Position numbers and translations under genes: made by a program. 64,000 nt of DNA from NCBI GenBank assembly GCA_965214415.1, contig CBDCBQ010000003.1, positions 1,116,001 through 1,180,000 of the forward strand, given 5' to 3'. Of this stretch, positions 1 through 8,743 are shown one piece after another. This DNA is from RH-AL1 sp965214415 (GTDB lineage Bacteria > Pseudomonadota > Alphaproteobacteria > Rhizobiales > Beijerinckiaceae). Below the pieces are notes generated by a model that did no database searches, had not been told where the DNA came from, and worked only from the letters and a program-made list of their open reading frames with translations. Within the stretch, counting starts at the first letter, position 1; every line of letters starts with the position of its first letter.

Positions 1-32
1 CGCAGGGCAGCACCTTCGCCGTGGCCGAATAG
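1..32 (+). CDS. 3' tail of an upstream gene (partial)
   Basis: An open frame entering from the left edge (first full codon at base 3) ends at TAG at 30-32, with last residues QGSTFAVAE. It lies 36 bases upstream of trpC on the same strand. In related Hyphomicrobiales the gene before trpC is often trpD, so this could be the TrpD C-terminus, but nine residues cannot show it. Confidence 0.35.
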   Translation, partial: QGSTFAVAE

Positions 33-68
33 GCGCGGCGCGACAGGATCGACACGGCAGGATCCAAC

Positions 69-899
69 ATGGCCGACATCCTCAAGACCATCGAGATCTA
101 CAAGCGGCGCGAGATCGCCGATGCCGAGGCGCGCGTGTCCTACGCCGCGATGCTGGCGCGCGCCAAGGCGGCGGCGCCACCGCGCGGGTTCGTCGCCTCG
201 ATCCAGTCGAAGCTCCGCGCCGGCGATCTCGCGCTGATCGCCGAGATCAAGAAGGCGAGCCCGTCCAAAGGTTTGATCCGCGCGGACTTCGACCCGCCCG
301 CGCTCGCCCGCGCCTACGAAGATGGCGGCGCCGCCTGCCTCTCGGTGCTGACCGACGCGCCATCCTTCCAGGGCTGCCTGGCATTCCTCGAGTCGGCGCG
401 CGCGGCGACAGCCTTGCCGGTGCTGCGCAAGGACTTCATGTTCATGCCCTACCAGGTGGCTGAGGCGCGCGCGCACGGCGCCGACTGCATCCTGCTCATC
501 ATGGCCTGCCTCGACGACGGCACCGCGATCGACCTGCGCGATGCCGCGCGCGCACTGAGCATGGATGTGCTCGTCGAGGTGCACGACGAGGCCGAACTCG
601 AGCGCGCGCTGTGGCTCGAGACGAAGCTCGTCGGCATCAACAATCGCAATCTGCGCACCTTCGAGATCTCGCTCGATGTCAGCGAGCGGCTGGCGGCGCG
701 CGTGCCGGCCGACCGCATCATCGTCGGCGAGAGCGGAATCTTCACCCATGCCGACTGCCAGCGTCTGCGCCGGTCGAGCATCGAGACGATCCTCGTCGGC
801 GAGAGCTTGATGCGGAAGGACGACGTCACCGCCGCGACGCGCCTGCTGCTGACCGGGCAGCCGGCGGCGCCGGTCGAACGCTTCCCGACCCGCGTCTGA
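69..899 (+). CDS. trpC: indole-3-glycerol phosphate synthase TrpC
   Basis: Cytoplasmic TIM-barrel enzyme that closes the indole ring of tryptophan, converting CdRP to indole-3-glycerol phosphate. At 276 residues it has the usual family length. Visible signatures are EIKKASPSKG (59-68, with the catalytic Lys), LRKDFM (119-124), VEVHDEAE (about 169), GINNRNL (189-195) and GESGI (220-224, phosphate-binding end). The stop overlaps the moaC start (TGATG), so translation is probably coupled. trpC-moaC-moeA is a frequent alphaproteobacterial operon. Nothing looks abnormal. Confidence 0.97.
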   Translation: MADILKTIEIYKRREIADAEARVSYAAMLARAKAAAPPRGFVASIQSKLRAGDLALIAEIKKASPSKGLIRADFDPPALARAYEDGGAACLSVLTDAPSFQGCLAFLESARAATALPVLRKDFMFMPYQVAEARAHGADCILLIMACLDDGTAIDLRDAARALSMDVLVEVHDEAELERALWLETKLVGINNRNLRTFEISLDVSERLAARVPADRIIVGESGIFTHADCQRLRRSSIETILVGESLMRKDDVTAATRLLLTGQPAAPVERFPTRV

Positions 900-1375
900 T
901 GGCCGGCCTCACCCATCTCGACGCGACCGGCGCGGCCAACATGGTCGACGTCTCCGACAAGGCCGAGACCGATCGCGTCGCGATCGCCGGCGGGCGTATC
1001 CTCATGCGGGCCGCGACGCTCGACCTCGCGCTGTCGGGCGCGGCGAAGAAGGGCGACGTCGTCGCCACCGCCCGCATCGCCGGCATCATGGCCGCCAAGC
1101 GGACCGCGGACCTGATCCCGCTCTGCCACCCGCTCGCGCTGACCAAGGTGACGGTCGACATCGTGCCGGATGCGGCCCTGCCCGGCTTCCGCGTCACCGC
1201 GCTGACCAAGGTCACCGGCAAGACCGGCGTCGAGATGGAGGCATTGACCGCCGTCTCGGTCGCCTGCCTGACGCTCTACGACATGCTGAAGGCGGTCGAC
1301 CGCGGCATGCGCATCGAAGCCATAGCCTTGCTCGAGAAGACGGGCGGCAAAACCGGCGACTGGACAACCGAGTGA
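899..1375 (+). CDS. moaC: cyclic pyranopterin monophosphate synthase MoaC
   Basis: Second step of molybdenum cofactor biosynthesis: it makes cyclic pyranopterin monophosphate from the MoaA product. The protein is 158 residues. Typical motifs are KRTADLIPLCHPL, the GKTGVEMEALTAVSVA segment and the C-terminal KTGGKTGDW. The ATG at 899 is chosen because the frame upstream of it is only trpC shadow, and because it overlaps the trpC stop by one base. Its own stop overlaps the GTG of moeA (GTGA). The Moco made here would serve the molybdenum oxidoreductase encoded at 27-31 kb. Confidence 0.96.
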   Translation: MAGLTHLDATGAANMVDVSDKAETDRVAIAGGRILMRAATLDLALSGAAKKGDVVATARIAGIMAAKRTADLIPLCHPLALTKVTVDIVPDAALPGFRVTALTKVTGKTGVEMEALTAVSVACLTLYDMLKAVDRGMRIEAIALLEKTGGKTGDWTTE

Positions 1376-2622
1376 CCAAGAGCTCCCCGCCCGAGATGTT
1401 GTCCGTCGCCGACGCGCTCGCGCGCGTGCTCGCGTCGGCGAAGGCGCTCGAGACCGAGATGGTGCCGCTGCGCGCCGCGCGCGACCGCACGCTCGGGCGC
1501 GACCTCGTCGCGCTGCGCACGCAGCCGCCGGCCGACGTCTCGGCGATGGACGGCTACGCGGTCCGCTTCGACGACCTCGCCGAACTCGCCGCGCCGCTGA
1601 CCCTCGTCGGCGAGAGCGCCGCCGGGCGCGGCTTCGACGCCACGATGAAGGCCCGCGAGACGGTGCGCATCTTCACCGGCGCGCCCGTGCCCGCGGGCGC
1701 CGATACGATCCTGATCCAGGAGATGGCGCAGGCCGAGGGCCAACGCATCCTGGCCCAGGAGCAGCCGACAAAAGGCCGCCACATACGTCGCGCCGGGCTC
1801 GACTTCGCCGAGGGCGAGGTGCTGCTGCGCGCCGGCACGCGGCTCGGCGCCGCCGAGATCGCGCTGGCGGCGGCGATGAACCACCCCGGGCTGCCCTGCG
1901 TGCGAAAACCCCGCGTGGCGATCATCGCCAACGGCGACGAACTCGTGCTGCCCGGCGCGCCGATCGGGCCCGACCAGATCGTCGCCTCGAATTCGTTCGC
2001 CATCGCCGCCTTCGTCGAGGCCGCCGCCGGCGAGCCGCTCGATCTCGGCATCGTCGCCGATACGATCGAGGCGCTGGAGGCCGCCATCATCGCCGCGCGC
2101 GAGGCCAAGGCGGACGTCATCGTCACGCTCGGCGGCGCTTCGGTCGGCGACCACGACCTCGTCAAGCCTGCCCTCGCCAAGCAGGGCATGGAGCTGAACT
2201 TCTGGAAGATCGCGATGCGGCCGGGCAAGCCGCTGATCCACGGTCGAATTGGTGGCGACGTCGGCTCGACCGCGATCCTCGGCCTGCCCGGCAATCCGGT
2301 CTCGTCGATGGTGTGCGCCATCCTGTTCTTGATGCCGTTGATCCGCGCGCTGTCCGGCGACGCGTCCGCCGGCTCGGACATGAGCGAGCCCGCCGTGCTC
2401 GGCGTGGCCCTGCCCGCCAACGACAAGCGCCAGGATTACCTGCGCGCCGCGCTCACCGTGCGCGAGGACGGTACGCCGGTGGCAACGCCGTCCGCCTTGC
2501 AGGATTCCTCGATGCTGCGCGTGCTCGCCGAGGCCGAGTGCCTGGTGATCCGCGGCCCCAACGCGCAGGCCGACGAGGCCGGCGCGCCGTGCCGGGTGCT
2601 GCGGCTGCGGCGGGGGTGGTAA
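1372..2622 (+). CDS. moeA: molybdopterin molybdotransferase MoeA
   Basis: Inserts molybdate into adenylylated molybdopterin to finish the molybdenum cofactor; cytoplasmic. The protein has 416 residues, normal for the family. Domain order is visible from motifs: N-terminal PPADVSAMDGYAVR, then TGAPVPAGADTI, the MoCF_biosynth segment with GDELV and TLGGASVGDHD, KIAMRPGKPL, and LGLPGNPVSS in the central domain, with a beta-barrel C-terminus. It starts at GTG 1372, overlapping the moaC stop by four bases, which indicates coupled translation. It is the last gene of the trpC-moaC-moeA run; the next gene is convergent. Confidence 0.96.
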   Translation: MTKSSPPEMLSVADALARVLASAKALETEMVPLRAARDRTLGRDLVALRTQPPADVSAMDGYAVRFDDLAELAAPLTLVGESAAGRGFDATMKARETVRIFTGAPVPAGADTILIQEMAQAEGQRILAQEQPTKGRHIRRAGLDFAEGEVLLRAGTRLGAAEIALAAAMNHPGLPCVRKPRVAIIANGDELVLPGAPIGPDQIVASNSFAIAAFVEAAAGEPLDLGIVADTIEALEAAIIAAREAKADVIVTLGGASVGDHDLVKPALAKQGMELNFWKIAMRPGKPLIHGRIGGDVGSTAILGLPGNPVSSMVCAILFLMPLIRALSGDASAGSDMSEPAVLGVALPANDKRQDYLRAALTVREDGTPVATPSALQDSSMLRVLAEAECLVIRGPNAQADEAGAPCRVLRLRRGW

Positions 2623-2647
2623 GCACCTAAACTGCCTTGCGCACCCC

Positions 2648-3067
2648 TCACTCCCCGATCACATGCAGCACCACGCCGCGCCGGTGCGGCGCGCGGCGGT
2701 GCTCGAACAGGTAGACTCCCTGCCAGGTGCCGAGCACCATGGCGCCGCCGACCACCGGGATCGAGAGCTGCGTCTGCGTCAACGCCGCGCGGATGTGCGC
2801 CGGCATGTCGTCGGGGCCTTCCGAGCCGTGAACGTAGCTTCGATCCTCCGGCGCGATCCGCTCGAGGAACGTCTTCAAGTCAGCCTGCACGTCGGGGTCG
2901 GCGTTCTCCTGGATCAGCAGCGACGCCGAGGTGTGGCGGCAGAAGATCGTAAGAAGGCCGATGTCGATGTTCGCGCCGCGCACGAAAGTCGCCGCGGCCT
3001 GTGTGAACTCGTTCAATCCCTTGCCACGCGTGTCGATCGTCAGCTGTTCTGTCGCTTGCCGCATCAT
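2648..3067 (-). CDS. yjbQ: YjbQ/UPF0047 family protein
   Basis: 139 residues, complete UPF0047 domain with FCRHTSASLLIQENADP, SEGPDDMPAHI and the C-terminal LGTWQGVYLFEHR. Some family members have weak secondary thiamine phosphate synthase activity; the true role is unknown. The gene is convergent with moeA and divergent from lexA. Its 5' end lies 27 bases from the LexA box described at 3094, so it may be under SOS control. Function is inferred from family only. Confidence 0.9.
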   Translation of the reverse strand: MMRQATEQLTIDTRGKGLNEFTQAAATFVRGANIDIGLLTIFCRHTSASLLIQENADPDVQADLKTFLERIAPEDRSYVHGSEGPDDMPAHIRAALTQTQLSIPVVGGAMVLGTWQGVYLFEHRRAPHRRGVVLHVIGE

Positions 3068-3093
3068 CTCGCTTAACCTTGACTTGAGAGCCG

Positions 3094-3108
3094 GAACTTA
3101 AAAGGAAC
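3094..3108 (-). promoter_or_regulatory. LexA (SOS) box GTTC-N7-GTTC
   Basis: The plus strand reads GAAC-TTAAAAG-GAAC, which on the minus strand is GTTC-CTTTTAA-GTTC, a perfect match to the alphaproteobacterial LexA operator (established consensus). It lies between the divergent yjbQ (start 3067) and lexA (start 3219), 27 bases from the former and 110 from the latter. That placement suggests control of yjbQ and probably lexA autoregulation. A weaker GTTC-N7 half site follows at 3120. Confidence 0.75.
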
Positions 3109-3218
3109 AAAAAGTGCCCGTTCACCCTTTGTCTATCGTTGTTCCTCAGGTATAGGTTTCACGCAAGGGATTCGACGGCAGGTGGTTCCCACGTGATGTT
3201 TTCGATACGGGCGATAAC

Positions 3219-3932
3219 ATGCTGACCAAGAAACAGAGCGAACTGCTCAGCTTCATCAACGAGCGGCTGAAGGAGTCCGGCGTGCCGCCGTCCTTCGACG
3301 AGATGAAGGAGGCGCTCGATCTACGCTCGAAGTCCGGCATCCACCGGCTCATCATCGCGCTGGAGGAGCGCGGCTTCATCCGCCGCCTGCCCAATAGGGC
3401 GCGCGCGCTCGAAGTGCTGCGCCTGCCGGAATCGTCGACCCCGTCGGGGGCGGCCCGCATGCGCCGCTTCGAGCCCTCGGTGATCGAGGGCACGCTCGGC
3501 CGGGTCCGTTCGCCGGCTCCGCCGCCATCGTATGGCGATGACGACCGCGAGGTGGTGACGATTCCGGTGATGGGCCGCATCGCCGCCGGCACGCCGATCT
3601 CGGCCTTGCAGTCGCGCAGCCACACGATCAGCCTGCCGCCGGACATGCTGCCGTCGGGCGAGCATTACGCGTTGGAAGTGCGCGGGGATTCGATGATCGA
3701 GGCCGGCATCTTCGATGCCGACACCGTGGTGATCCGCCGCCAGGACACGGCCGAGACGGGCGACATCGTCGTCGCCCTGATCGACGACGAGGAGGCGACC
3801 CTGAAGCGCCTGCGCAAGCGCGGCGCCTCGATCGCGCTGGAGGCCGCCAACCCGGCCTACGAAACGCGCATCTTCGGCCCCGACCGCGTGCAGATCCAGG
3901 GCAAGCTCGTGAGCCTGATCCGGCGGTACTGA
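3219..3932 (+). CDS. lexA: SOS response repressor/protease LexA
   Basis: Transcriptional repressor of DNA-damage genes that cleaves itself when bound to RecA filaments. It has 237 residues. The N-terminal winged helix-turn-helix (1-70) starts MLTKKQSELL and contains LRSKSGIHRLI. A linker follows, then the S24 peptidase domain. Cleavage is expected at Ala123-Gly124 (GRIAAGTP); the catalytic dyad is Ser158 (GDSMIEAG) and Lys196 (ATLKR). The linker is longer than in E. coli, as usual in this order. A LexA box lies upstream at 3094, and a hairpin repeat follows the stop and separates it from convergent comEC. Confidence 0.97.
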   Translation: MLTKKQSELLSFINERLKESGVPPSFDEMKEALDLRSKSGIHRLIIALEERGFIRRLPNRARALEVLRLPESSTPSGAARMRRFEPSVIEGTLGRVRSPAPPPSYGDDDREVVTIPVMGRIAAGTPISALQSRSHTISLPPDMLPSGEHYALEVRGDSMIEAGIFDADTVVIRRQDTAETGDIVVALIDDEEATLKRLRKRGASIALEAANPAYETRIFGPDRVQIQGKLVSLIRRY

Positions 3933-3950
3933 GGCGGTTGCGCAGACTTG

Positions 3951-3985
3951 CCTCCCTTCTCCCGCTTGCGGGAGACGGGAGGGGC
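3951..3985. repeat. palindromic repeat/bidirectional terminator, CTTCTCCCG family
   Basis: CTCCC-x-TCTCCCGC and its near-perfect inverse GCGGGAGA-x-GGGAG surround a two-base loop between the convergent lexA and comEC genes. The same CCTTCTCCCG core recurs at 19046-19072 and at the ends of 22598-22769. It can fold to a strong hairpin and may end transcription from both sides. There is no T-run, so intrinsic termination is only inferred. Confidence 0.6.
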
Positions 3986-3992
3986 GCGCCAC

Positions 3993-6236
3993 CTACTCCG
4001 TGCCCTCCCTCGCGTCATCGCGCCACGGCCGATACTGCCACATCGGCTTCGGCGCCGGTGACCAGGGCCGGTCCTCGTCGGCGCCGCGCGCGACGCGCAC
4101 GGTAAAGCCCACACCGCCCGTCCCCGCCCTCAAGGTGACCGCCCCGGTCCCGCGCAGCGACTCGCGGTCGAACACCTTCGCCGCGCAGCCGCTCGGCGCT
4201 AGCAGTGGCGTCACAAGTACCGCCGCGCGAGAACAGTCCTCGGCGAAGGCGGCGCGGTCGAGGTCGACGGCCACCGCGCGGCCGTCGGCGAGATAGGCGA
4301 CGCAGCCCAGAACATCGCAACGGTCCTTGGCGATGGTCGCCTTGGCGTCGCGGCCGTCGGCGTCGGCGCGCAGCCATTGCTCGGCATCGAAGGCGCTGGG
4401 GCGGCGGCCGATGACGACGAGCCGGCCGTTGGCTTCGCGCACCGCCGCCGCCTCGCCGCTCGGCGCCACGGCGATGTCGAACGCCGGCCCGCTCGCGGCA
4501 CCGGCGAGGCCGATCAGGGCAAGCGGGATCGCCGTCGCGCGCAGGATCGTGGTGCGCCAGATCACGGCGGACAGCACGGCCAGCGCGAGAAACGCGAGCG
4601 ACCACGGCGCGAACGCCGGCAGGTGCAGGCTCGAGCCCGGCAGCGATCCGATGAGGCGCGCCGCGCGCATGACGATCGCGATGCCGAAGCCGACCCAATG
4701 CCAGACGAGCCCGTCGAGGCCGAGCGGGTAGAGCAGCGTGCCGATCAGCGCGCCCGGCACCGCGAAGATCTCGATGATGGCGAGCGTCAGCGGATTGCCG
4801 ACGAGGACATACGGGTTCATCTCGTGAAAATCGTAGGCCATGAACGAGGCTGTCGCGCTCGTCGCGCAGAAGGTCGCGAACAGCGCGCCGCGCAGCCCCG
4901 GCCCATGCCGCCGCCGGCCGAGAAGACCGACCGCCCCCGCCCGCGCCGGCACGACGACGGCGGTCTCGGCCTCGCGGGCATAGGCTCCGGCGCGCGCCTC
5001 GTGGACGGCGACGAGCGCGCCGACCGCCGCGAACGAGAGCTGGAAACTCGCCCCCAGCAATGCCTCCGGCTCGGCGACGAGGACGCAGAGCGCGGCGAGC
5101 GCCAGGTTGCGCATCGTGAGCGCGTGGCGGTCGAGCAGCACGGCGGCGAGCAGGATCAGCGTCATGAACAGCGCGCGCTCGGTGCCGATGCGCGAGCCGG
5201 TCATTACGTCGTAGCCGATCGCAGCTATCATGGCGGCGGCGGCGGCCCATTTCTTGATCGGCCAGCGCAAGGCGAGCGTGCGATTGAGCGCGAGTAGCCG
5301 GCGCAGGCCGACGAAGAAGATGCCGGCGACCAGCGTCATCTGCACGCCGGAGATCGTGATGACGTGGAAGATGCCGGCCTGGCGGATCGTGTCCTTCGCG
5401 GCGTCCGAGATGAGGTCGCGCTTGCCCGTCACCATGGCGGCGGCGATGGCGCCCGCGTCGCCGCCGACAATCATGTCGACGCGGCGCGCCAGCGCGTTGC
5501 GGGCACGGTCGATCGCCATGCCCGCGCGCAACCACAGGTCGGGCGGTTCGGGCGCCTCTGCAGGCTCGATACGTCCGAGCACGCTGCCGACGGCGCCGAT
5601 CCCCGCGAAATAGGCATCGCGCGCGAAATCGTAGCCGCCGGGCTCGGCCGCGCGCGAGGGCGGCAGCAGCCGCGTCTTCACCTCGACAAAGGCGCCGGCC
5701 TCGAGATCTGGCGTGCGCCGCGTCGTCAGCCGCACGCGGTAGGGCGTACGCTCGTCGTCGAGCCCGTCGGCGGCGGCGACGCGCAGCACGAACCGCGCGC
5801 CCTCGCGGCGGAAATCCATCTCCTCGATGTAGCCCTGCACTGTGGCGATGCGCAGCCGATCGAGCACGGGCGCGGCCACGCGTGCCGTGCGCCAGCCCGC
5901 CGACGCCATGCCGCCGAAGATCGCCGCGGCGGCGACGAGCGCGAGAAAGGACCGACGATGGGCGCGGGCGAGCCGCGCGACGCCCGCGAGCGCCGCCGCG
6001 AGGATCGTGCCGAGCCAAACGTTCGGCTCGCGGTCGGCGACGAAATAGAGCACGACCCCCGCCCCCATCGCGACGGGGACCCAGAGGAAGAGCCGGCGGT
6101 GCTCGGCCTCCCGCTCGAAGGCGTCGCCCCACGCCCGCGCCAGTCCTCGTAGCGAGATCGCGCGCCAGCCTTGCGCGGCGGCGCGACCTTCGAGTGCCGA
6201 GCCGGCGGTATCCGTCATCGCCGCCCCTTGGTACAC
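3993..6236 (-). CDS. comEC: ComEC/Rec2-family DNA uptake channel protein
   Basis: Polytopic inner-membrane protein of 747 residues. Family members form the channel that takes single-stranded DNA into the cytoplasm during transformation. Visible parts are an N-terminal pair of membrane helices, a DUF4131-like OB region (about 130-220), the Competence core with HVITISGVQ (the family's ISG motif) followed by many helices, and a C-terminal soluble segment. The metallo-beta-lactamase domain of Gram-positive ComEC is not evident, as is usual in alphaproteobacteria. An alternative ATG lies six codons in (6218). The gene is convergent with lexA; lexA-comEC-gltX order is typical for the group. Confidence 0.92.
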   Translation of the reverse strand: MYQGAAMTDTAGSALEGRAAAQGWRAISLRGLARAWGDAFEREAEHRRLFLWVPVAMGAGVVLYFVADREPNVWLGTILAAALAGVARLARAHRRSFLALVAAAAIFGGMASAGWRTARVAAPVLDRLRIATVQGYIEEMDFRREGARFVLRVAAADGLDDERTPYRVRLTTRRTPDLEAGAFVEVKTRLLPPSRAAEPGGYDFARDAYFAGIGAVGSVLGRIEPAEAPEPPDLWLRAGMAIDRARNALARRVDMIVGGDAGAIAAAMVTGKRDLISDAAKDTIRQAGIFHVITISGVQMTLVAGIFFVGLRRLLALNRTLALRWPIKKWAAAAAMIAAIGYDVMTGSRIGTERALFMTLILLAAVLLDRHALTMRNLALAALCVLVAEPEALLGASFQLSFAAVGALVAVHEARAGAYAREAETAVVVPARAGAVGLLGRRRHGPGLRGALFATFCATSATASFMAYDFHEMNPYVLVGNPLTLAIIEIFAVPGALIGTLLYPLGLDGLVWHWVGFGIAIVMRAARLIGSLPGSSLHLPAFAPWSLAFLALAVLSAVIWRTTILRATAIPLALIGLAGAASGPAFDIAVAPSGEAAAVREANGRLVVIGRRPSAFDAEQWLRADADGRDAKATIAKDRCDVLGCVAYLADGRAVAVDLDRAAFAEDCSRAAVLVTPLLAPSGCAAKVFDRESLRGTGAVTLRAGTGGVGFTVRVARGADEDRPWSPAPKPMWQYRPWRDDAREGTE

Positions 6237-6321
6237 GGCACAAACCGACAGGCTGGCCGTTGATGCCGCGGCCCGCCTCGACTATGCACGAGATCCGGGC
6301 GTGAGGTACAGTTCCGGCTCT

Positions 6322-6495
6322 TCAGACCGCCAGGAACGCCAGCAGGTCGGCGGCTGTCTCGGCTGGCCGTTCCTCGGGCAGCCAGTGCGCGCACCCTTCG
6401 ATGCTGCCGCCGGACGAGGCCCACGCACGCGTTCAGGCCAGCGGTGGCGCGTGTCGGCCGGCGAGCAGCAGCATCATCTTGTGCCAGTTTCACAA
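6322..6495 (-). pseudogene. alpha/beta hydrolase C-terminal remnant
   Basis: Read on the minus strand, the frame ending at TGA 6322-6324 gives SIEGCAHWLPEERPAE followed by TAADLLAFLAV. This is the classic C-terminus of epoxide hydrolase/haloalkane dehalogenase-like proteins, with the catalytic His in GCAHW. Two in-frame stop codons interrupt it further upstream and no N-terminal half exists. It is a relic, abutting the equally truncated monooxygenase on the other strand. Confidence 0.65.
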
Positions 6496-6499
6496 CGTC

Positions 6500-7080
6500 C
6501 GCGCCTCGGAAGGAAGCTCGCCGCGACCATCCGGGGGGACGCGCCGGATGGTTTGCTCGACACCTACGTCGCCGAGCGGCACCCGATCGCCGCACGGGTC
6601 CTCGACTGGTCGCGGGCACAAGTCTCGATCATGCGGCCGACACCGCACGCGCGCGCCATGCAGGCGATCATCCGCGACCTCATGGGCACGCGCGACGGCG
6701 CGACCTATTTCGCCAAACGGGTGTGGAATACGTCGATGCGCATCGATCTCGGCGACGGTCACGCCCTGGTCGGCCGCAGCGTCCCCGACTTCGAGCTGAC
6801 GGACGGCACCAGGCTCGCCACCCTGTTGCGCGACGCCAGGGGCCTCCTGATCGATTTCGACGGCCAGGCTTCGTTGCGGGCGCTCGCGAGCCGCTGGGGC
6901 GATCAGGTGAGTCATGTCGACCGCGAAGCGAGAGACGACTTGGGCCTGAGCGCCGTTCTTGTGCGTCCAGACGGCGTCGTCGCGTGGGCCTGCGATGGCG
7001 AGCCGGACCTTAAGGGCGCCGCGAAGGCTGGCTCGCGCTGGTTCGCCGCGACGACCGACAGGTCGCGCTCGTACTCTTGA
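6500..7080 (+). pseudogene. FAD-dependent monooxygenase C-terminal remnant
   Basis: The open frame from about 6500 to TGA 7078-7080 reads KLAATIRGDAP, then LLDTYVAERHPIAARVL, the C-terminal end of the FAD domain in class A aromatic hydroxylases. A thioredoxin-like C-terminal domain follows, with AVLVRPDGVVAWACD near its end. The N-terminal Rossmann fold (GxGxxG, GD motifs) is missing; the upstream bases belong to the antisense hydrolase relic. An open reading frame continues back to 6301 but has no relation to the family there. The function is presumably lost. Confidence 0.65.
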
Positions 7081-7164
7081 CTCGAGCCCTACCAGACGAC
7101 AAACGGCGGAACGAAACGCCTAGCGAAGCTTTGCGTCCGCTGTCCCATCCAGGATCTGATCGCC

Positions 7165-8574
7165 ATGGCCGACGCGGTCACGCGCTTTGCCCCCTCGCCG
7201 ACCGGCTTCCTGCATATCGGCGGGGCGCGGACCGCGCTGTTCAACTGGCTCTACGCGCGCCATTTCGGCGGCCGCATGTTGCTGCGCATCGAGGATACCG
7301 ACCGCGAGCGCTCCACGCCCGAGGCGATCGCCGCGATCATCGACGGGCTCGAATGGCTCGGCCTGCAATGGGACGGCGATGTCGTGCACCAGTTCGCCCG
7401 CGCCGCGCGTCATCGCGAGATCGCCGAGGCGCTGCTGGCCTCGGGCCACGCCTACCGCTGCTACGCCACGCAGGAGGAGCTTGCCGAGATGCGCGAGACC
7501 GCGCGCGCCGAAAAACGCACGCCTCGCTACGACGGCCGCTGGCGCGACCGCGATTTGGCCGAGGCGCCGGCGGGCGTCGCGCCGGTGATCCGTCTGCGCG
7601 CGCCGCAGGACGGCGAGACGGTCGTCGATGATCAGGTGCAAGGCCGCGTCACCTGGGCCAACAAGGATCTCGACGATTTCGTGCTGCTGCGCTCGGACGG
7701 CAATCCGACCTACATGCTCGCCGTCGTCGTCGACGACCACGACATGGGCATCACCAACGTCATCCGCGGCGACGATCACCTCACCAACGCCGCGCGCCAG
7801 ACGCAGATCTTCGACGCGCTCGGCTGGAGCGTGCCGACGATGGCGCACATTCCGCTGATCCACGGGGCGGACGGCGCCAAGCTGTCGAAGCGCCACGGCG
7901 CGCTCGGCGTCGATGCCTACCGCGCGATGGGCTATCTGCCGGCGGCGCTCCGCAACTATCTCGTCCGGCTCGGCTGGTCGCAGGGCGATCGCGAGCTGTT
8001 CTCCATGCCCGAGATGATCGAGGCGTTCGACGTCAAGGGCATCGGCCGCTCGCCGGCCCGTTTCGATTTCGCCAAGCTCGAGAACGTCAACGGCCATTAC
8101 ATGCGCGCCGAAAGCCCTGAAGCGCTCCTCGCCGCGCTAGAGGCCGCCCTGCCCTATTTGCCCGACGCGCACGTCAAGAGCCTCGATGCTCCGATGCGCG
8201 CCAAGCTGCTCGCCGCCATGCCCGGGCTGAAGGAGCGCGCCAAGACGCTGGTCGAACTGCTCGATGGCGCGGCGTTCCTGTTCGCCGCGCGGCCGTTGGC
8301 GATGGACGACAAGGCCGCGGCGCTCCTCGAGCAGGGCCGCGGCCACATCACGGCGCTGCTGCCACGGTTCGAGCCGCTGGCGGATTGGACGGCGCCGGCG
8401 ATCGAAGCGGAAGTACGCGCCTATGCGGCCGAGGCGGGCGCCAAGCTCGGGCAGGTGGCGCAGCCGCTGCGTGCGGCATTGACCGGGCGCGCGGTCTCGC
8501 CCGGCGTGTTCGACGTCTTCGAAGTGCTCGGCCGCGACGAGAGCCTCGCCCGCCTGCACGATCAGGCCGCGTGA
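7165..8574 (+). CDS. gltX: glutamate--tRNA ligase GltX
   Basis: Class I aminoacyl-tRNA synthetase charging tRNA-Glu (in this group often also tRNA-Gln, later amidated by GatCAB). It has 469 residues. The HIGH-type motif is HIGG at 17-20 within FAPSPTGFLHIGGARTALF, and the KMSKS-type motif is KLSKRH at 239-244. The C-terminal anticodon-binding part is complete. The ATG is preceded by only a weak Shine-Dalgarno. It lies upstream of gltA, as in relatives. The tRNA-Glu 3' half at 44,827 is one of its expected substrates. Confidence 0.96.
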   Translation: MADAVTRFAPSPTGFLHIGGARTALFNWLYARHFGGRMLLRIEDTDRERSTPEAIAAIIDGLEWLGLQWDGDVVHQFARAARHREIAEALLASGHAYRCYATQEELAEMRETARAEKRTPRYDGRWRDRDLAEAPAGVAPVIRLRAPQDGETVVDDQVQGRVTWANKDLDDFVLLRSDGNPTYMLAVVVDDHDMGITNVIRGDDHLTNAARQTQIFDALGWSVPTMAHIPLIHGADGAKLSKRHGALGVDAYRAMGYLPAALRNYLVRLGWSQGDRELFSMPEMIEAFDVKGIGRSPARFDFAKLENVNGHYMRAESPEALLAALEAALPYLPDAHVKSLDAPMRAKLLAAMPGLKERAKTLVELLDGAAFLFAARPLAMDDKAAALLEQGRGHITALLPRFEPLADWTAPAIEAEVRAYAAEAGAKLGQVAQPLRAALTGRAVSPGVFDVFEVLGRDESLARLHDQAA

Positions 8575-8743
8575 ACTTCCCTTGCATCGCGCAATTGGAC
8601 ATTAAGGCGGCGGATAGGCGCGCTTGTGGCCGCATTTCCGATGGTCTAATGACCCACCGGCGCACCCGTCTTTCGGCATAGGATTCTACGAGGACCTTGC
8701 GGGAAGACGCGGGTCCACCGTGATCGTTTCAGAAGGCATGTTC

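Noticed and set aside
3120..3134. Second LexA box GTTC-N7-GTCT
   Set aside because: Two of the four bases in the right half differ from the consensus.
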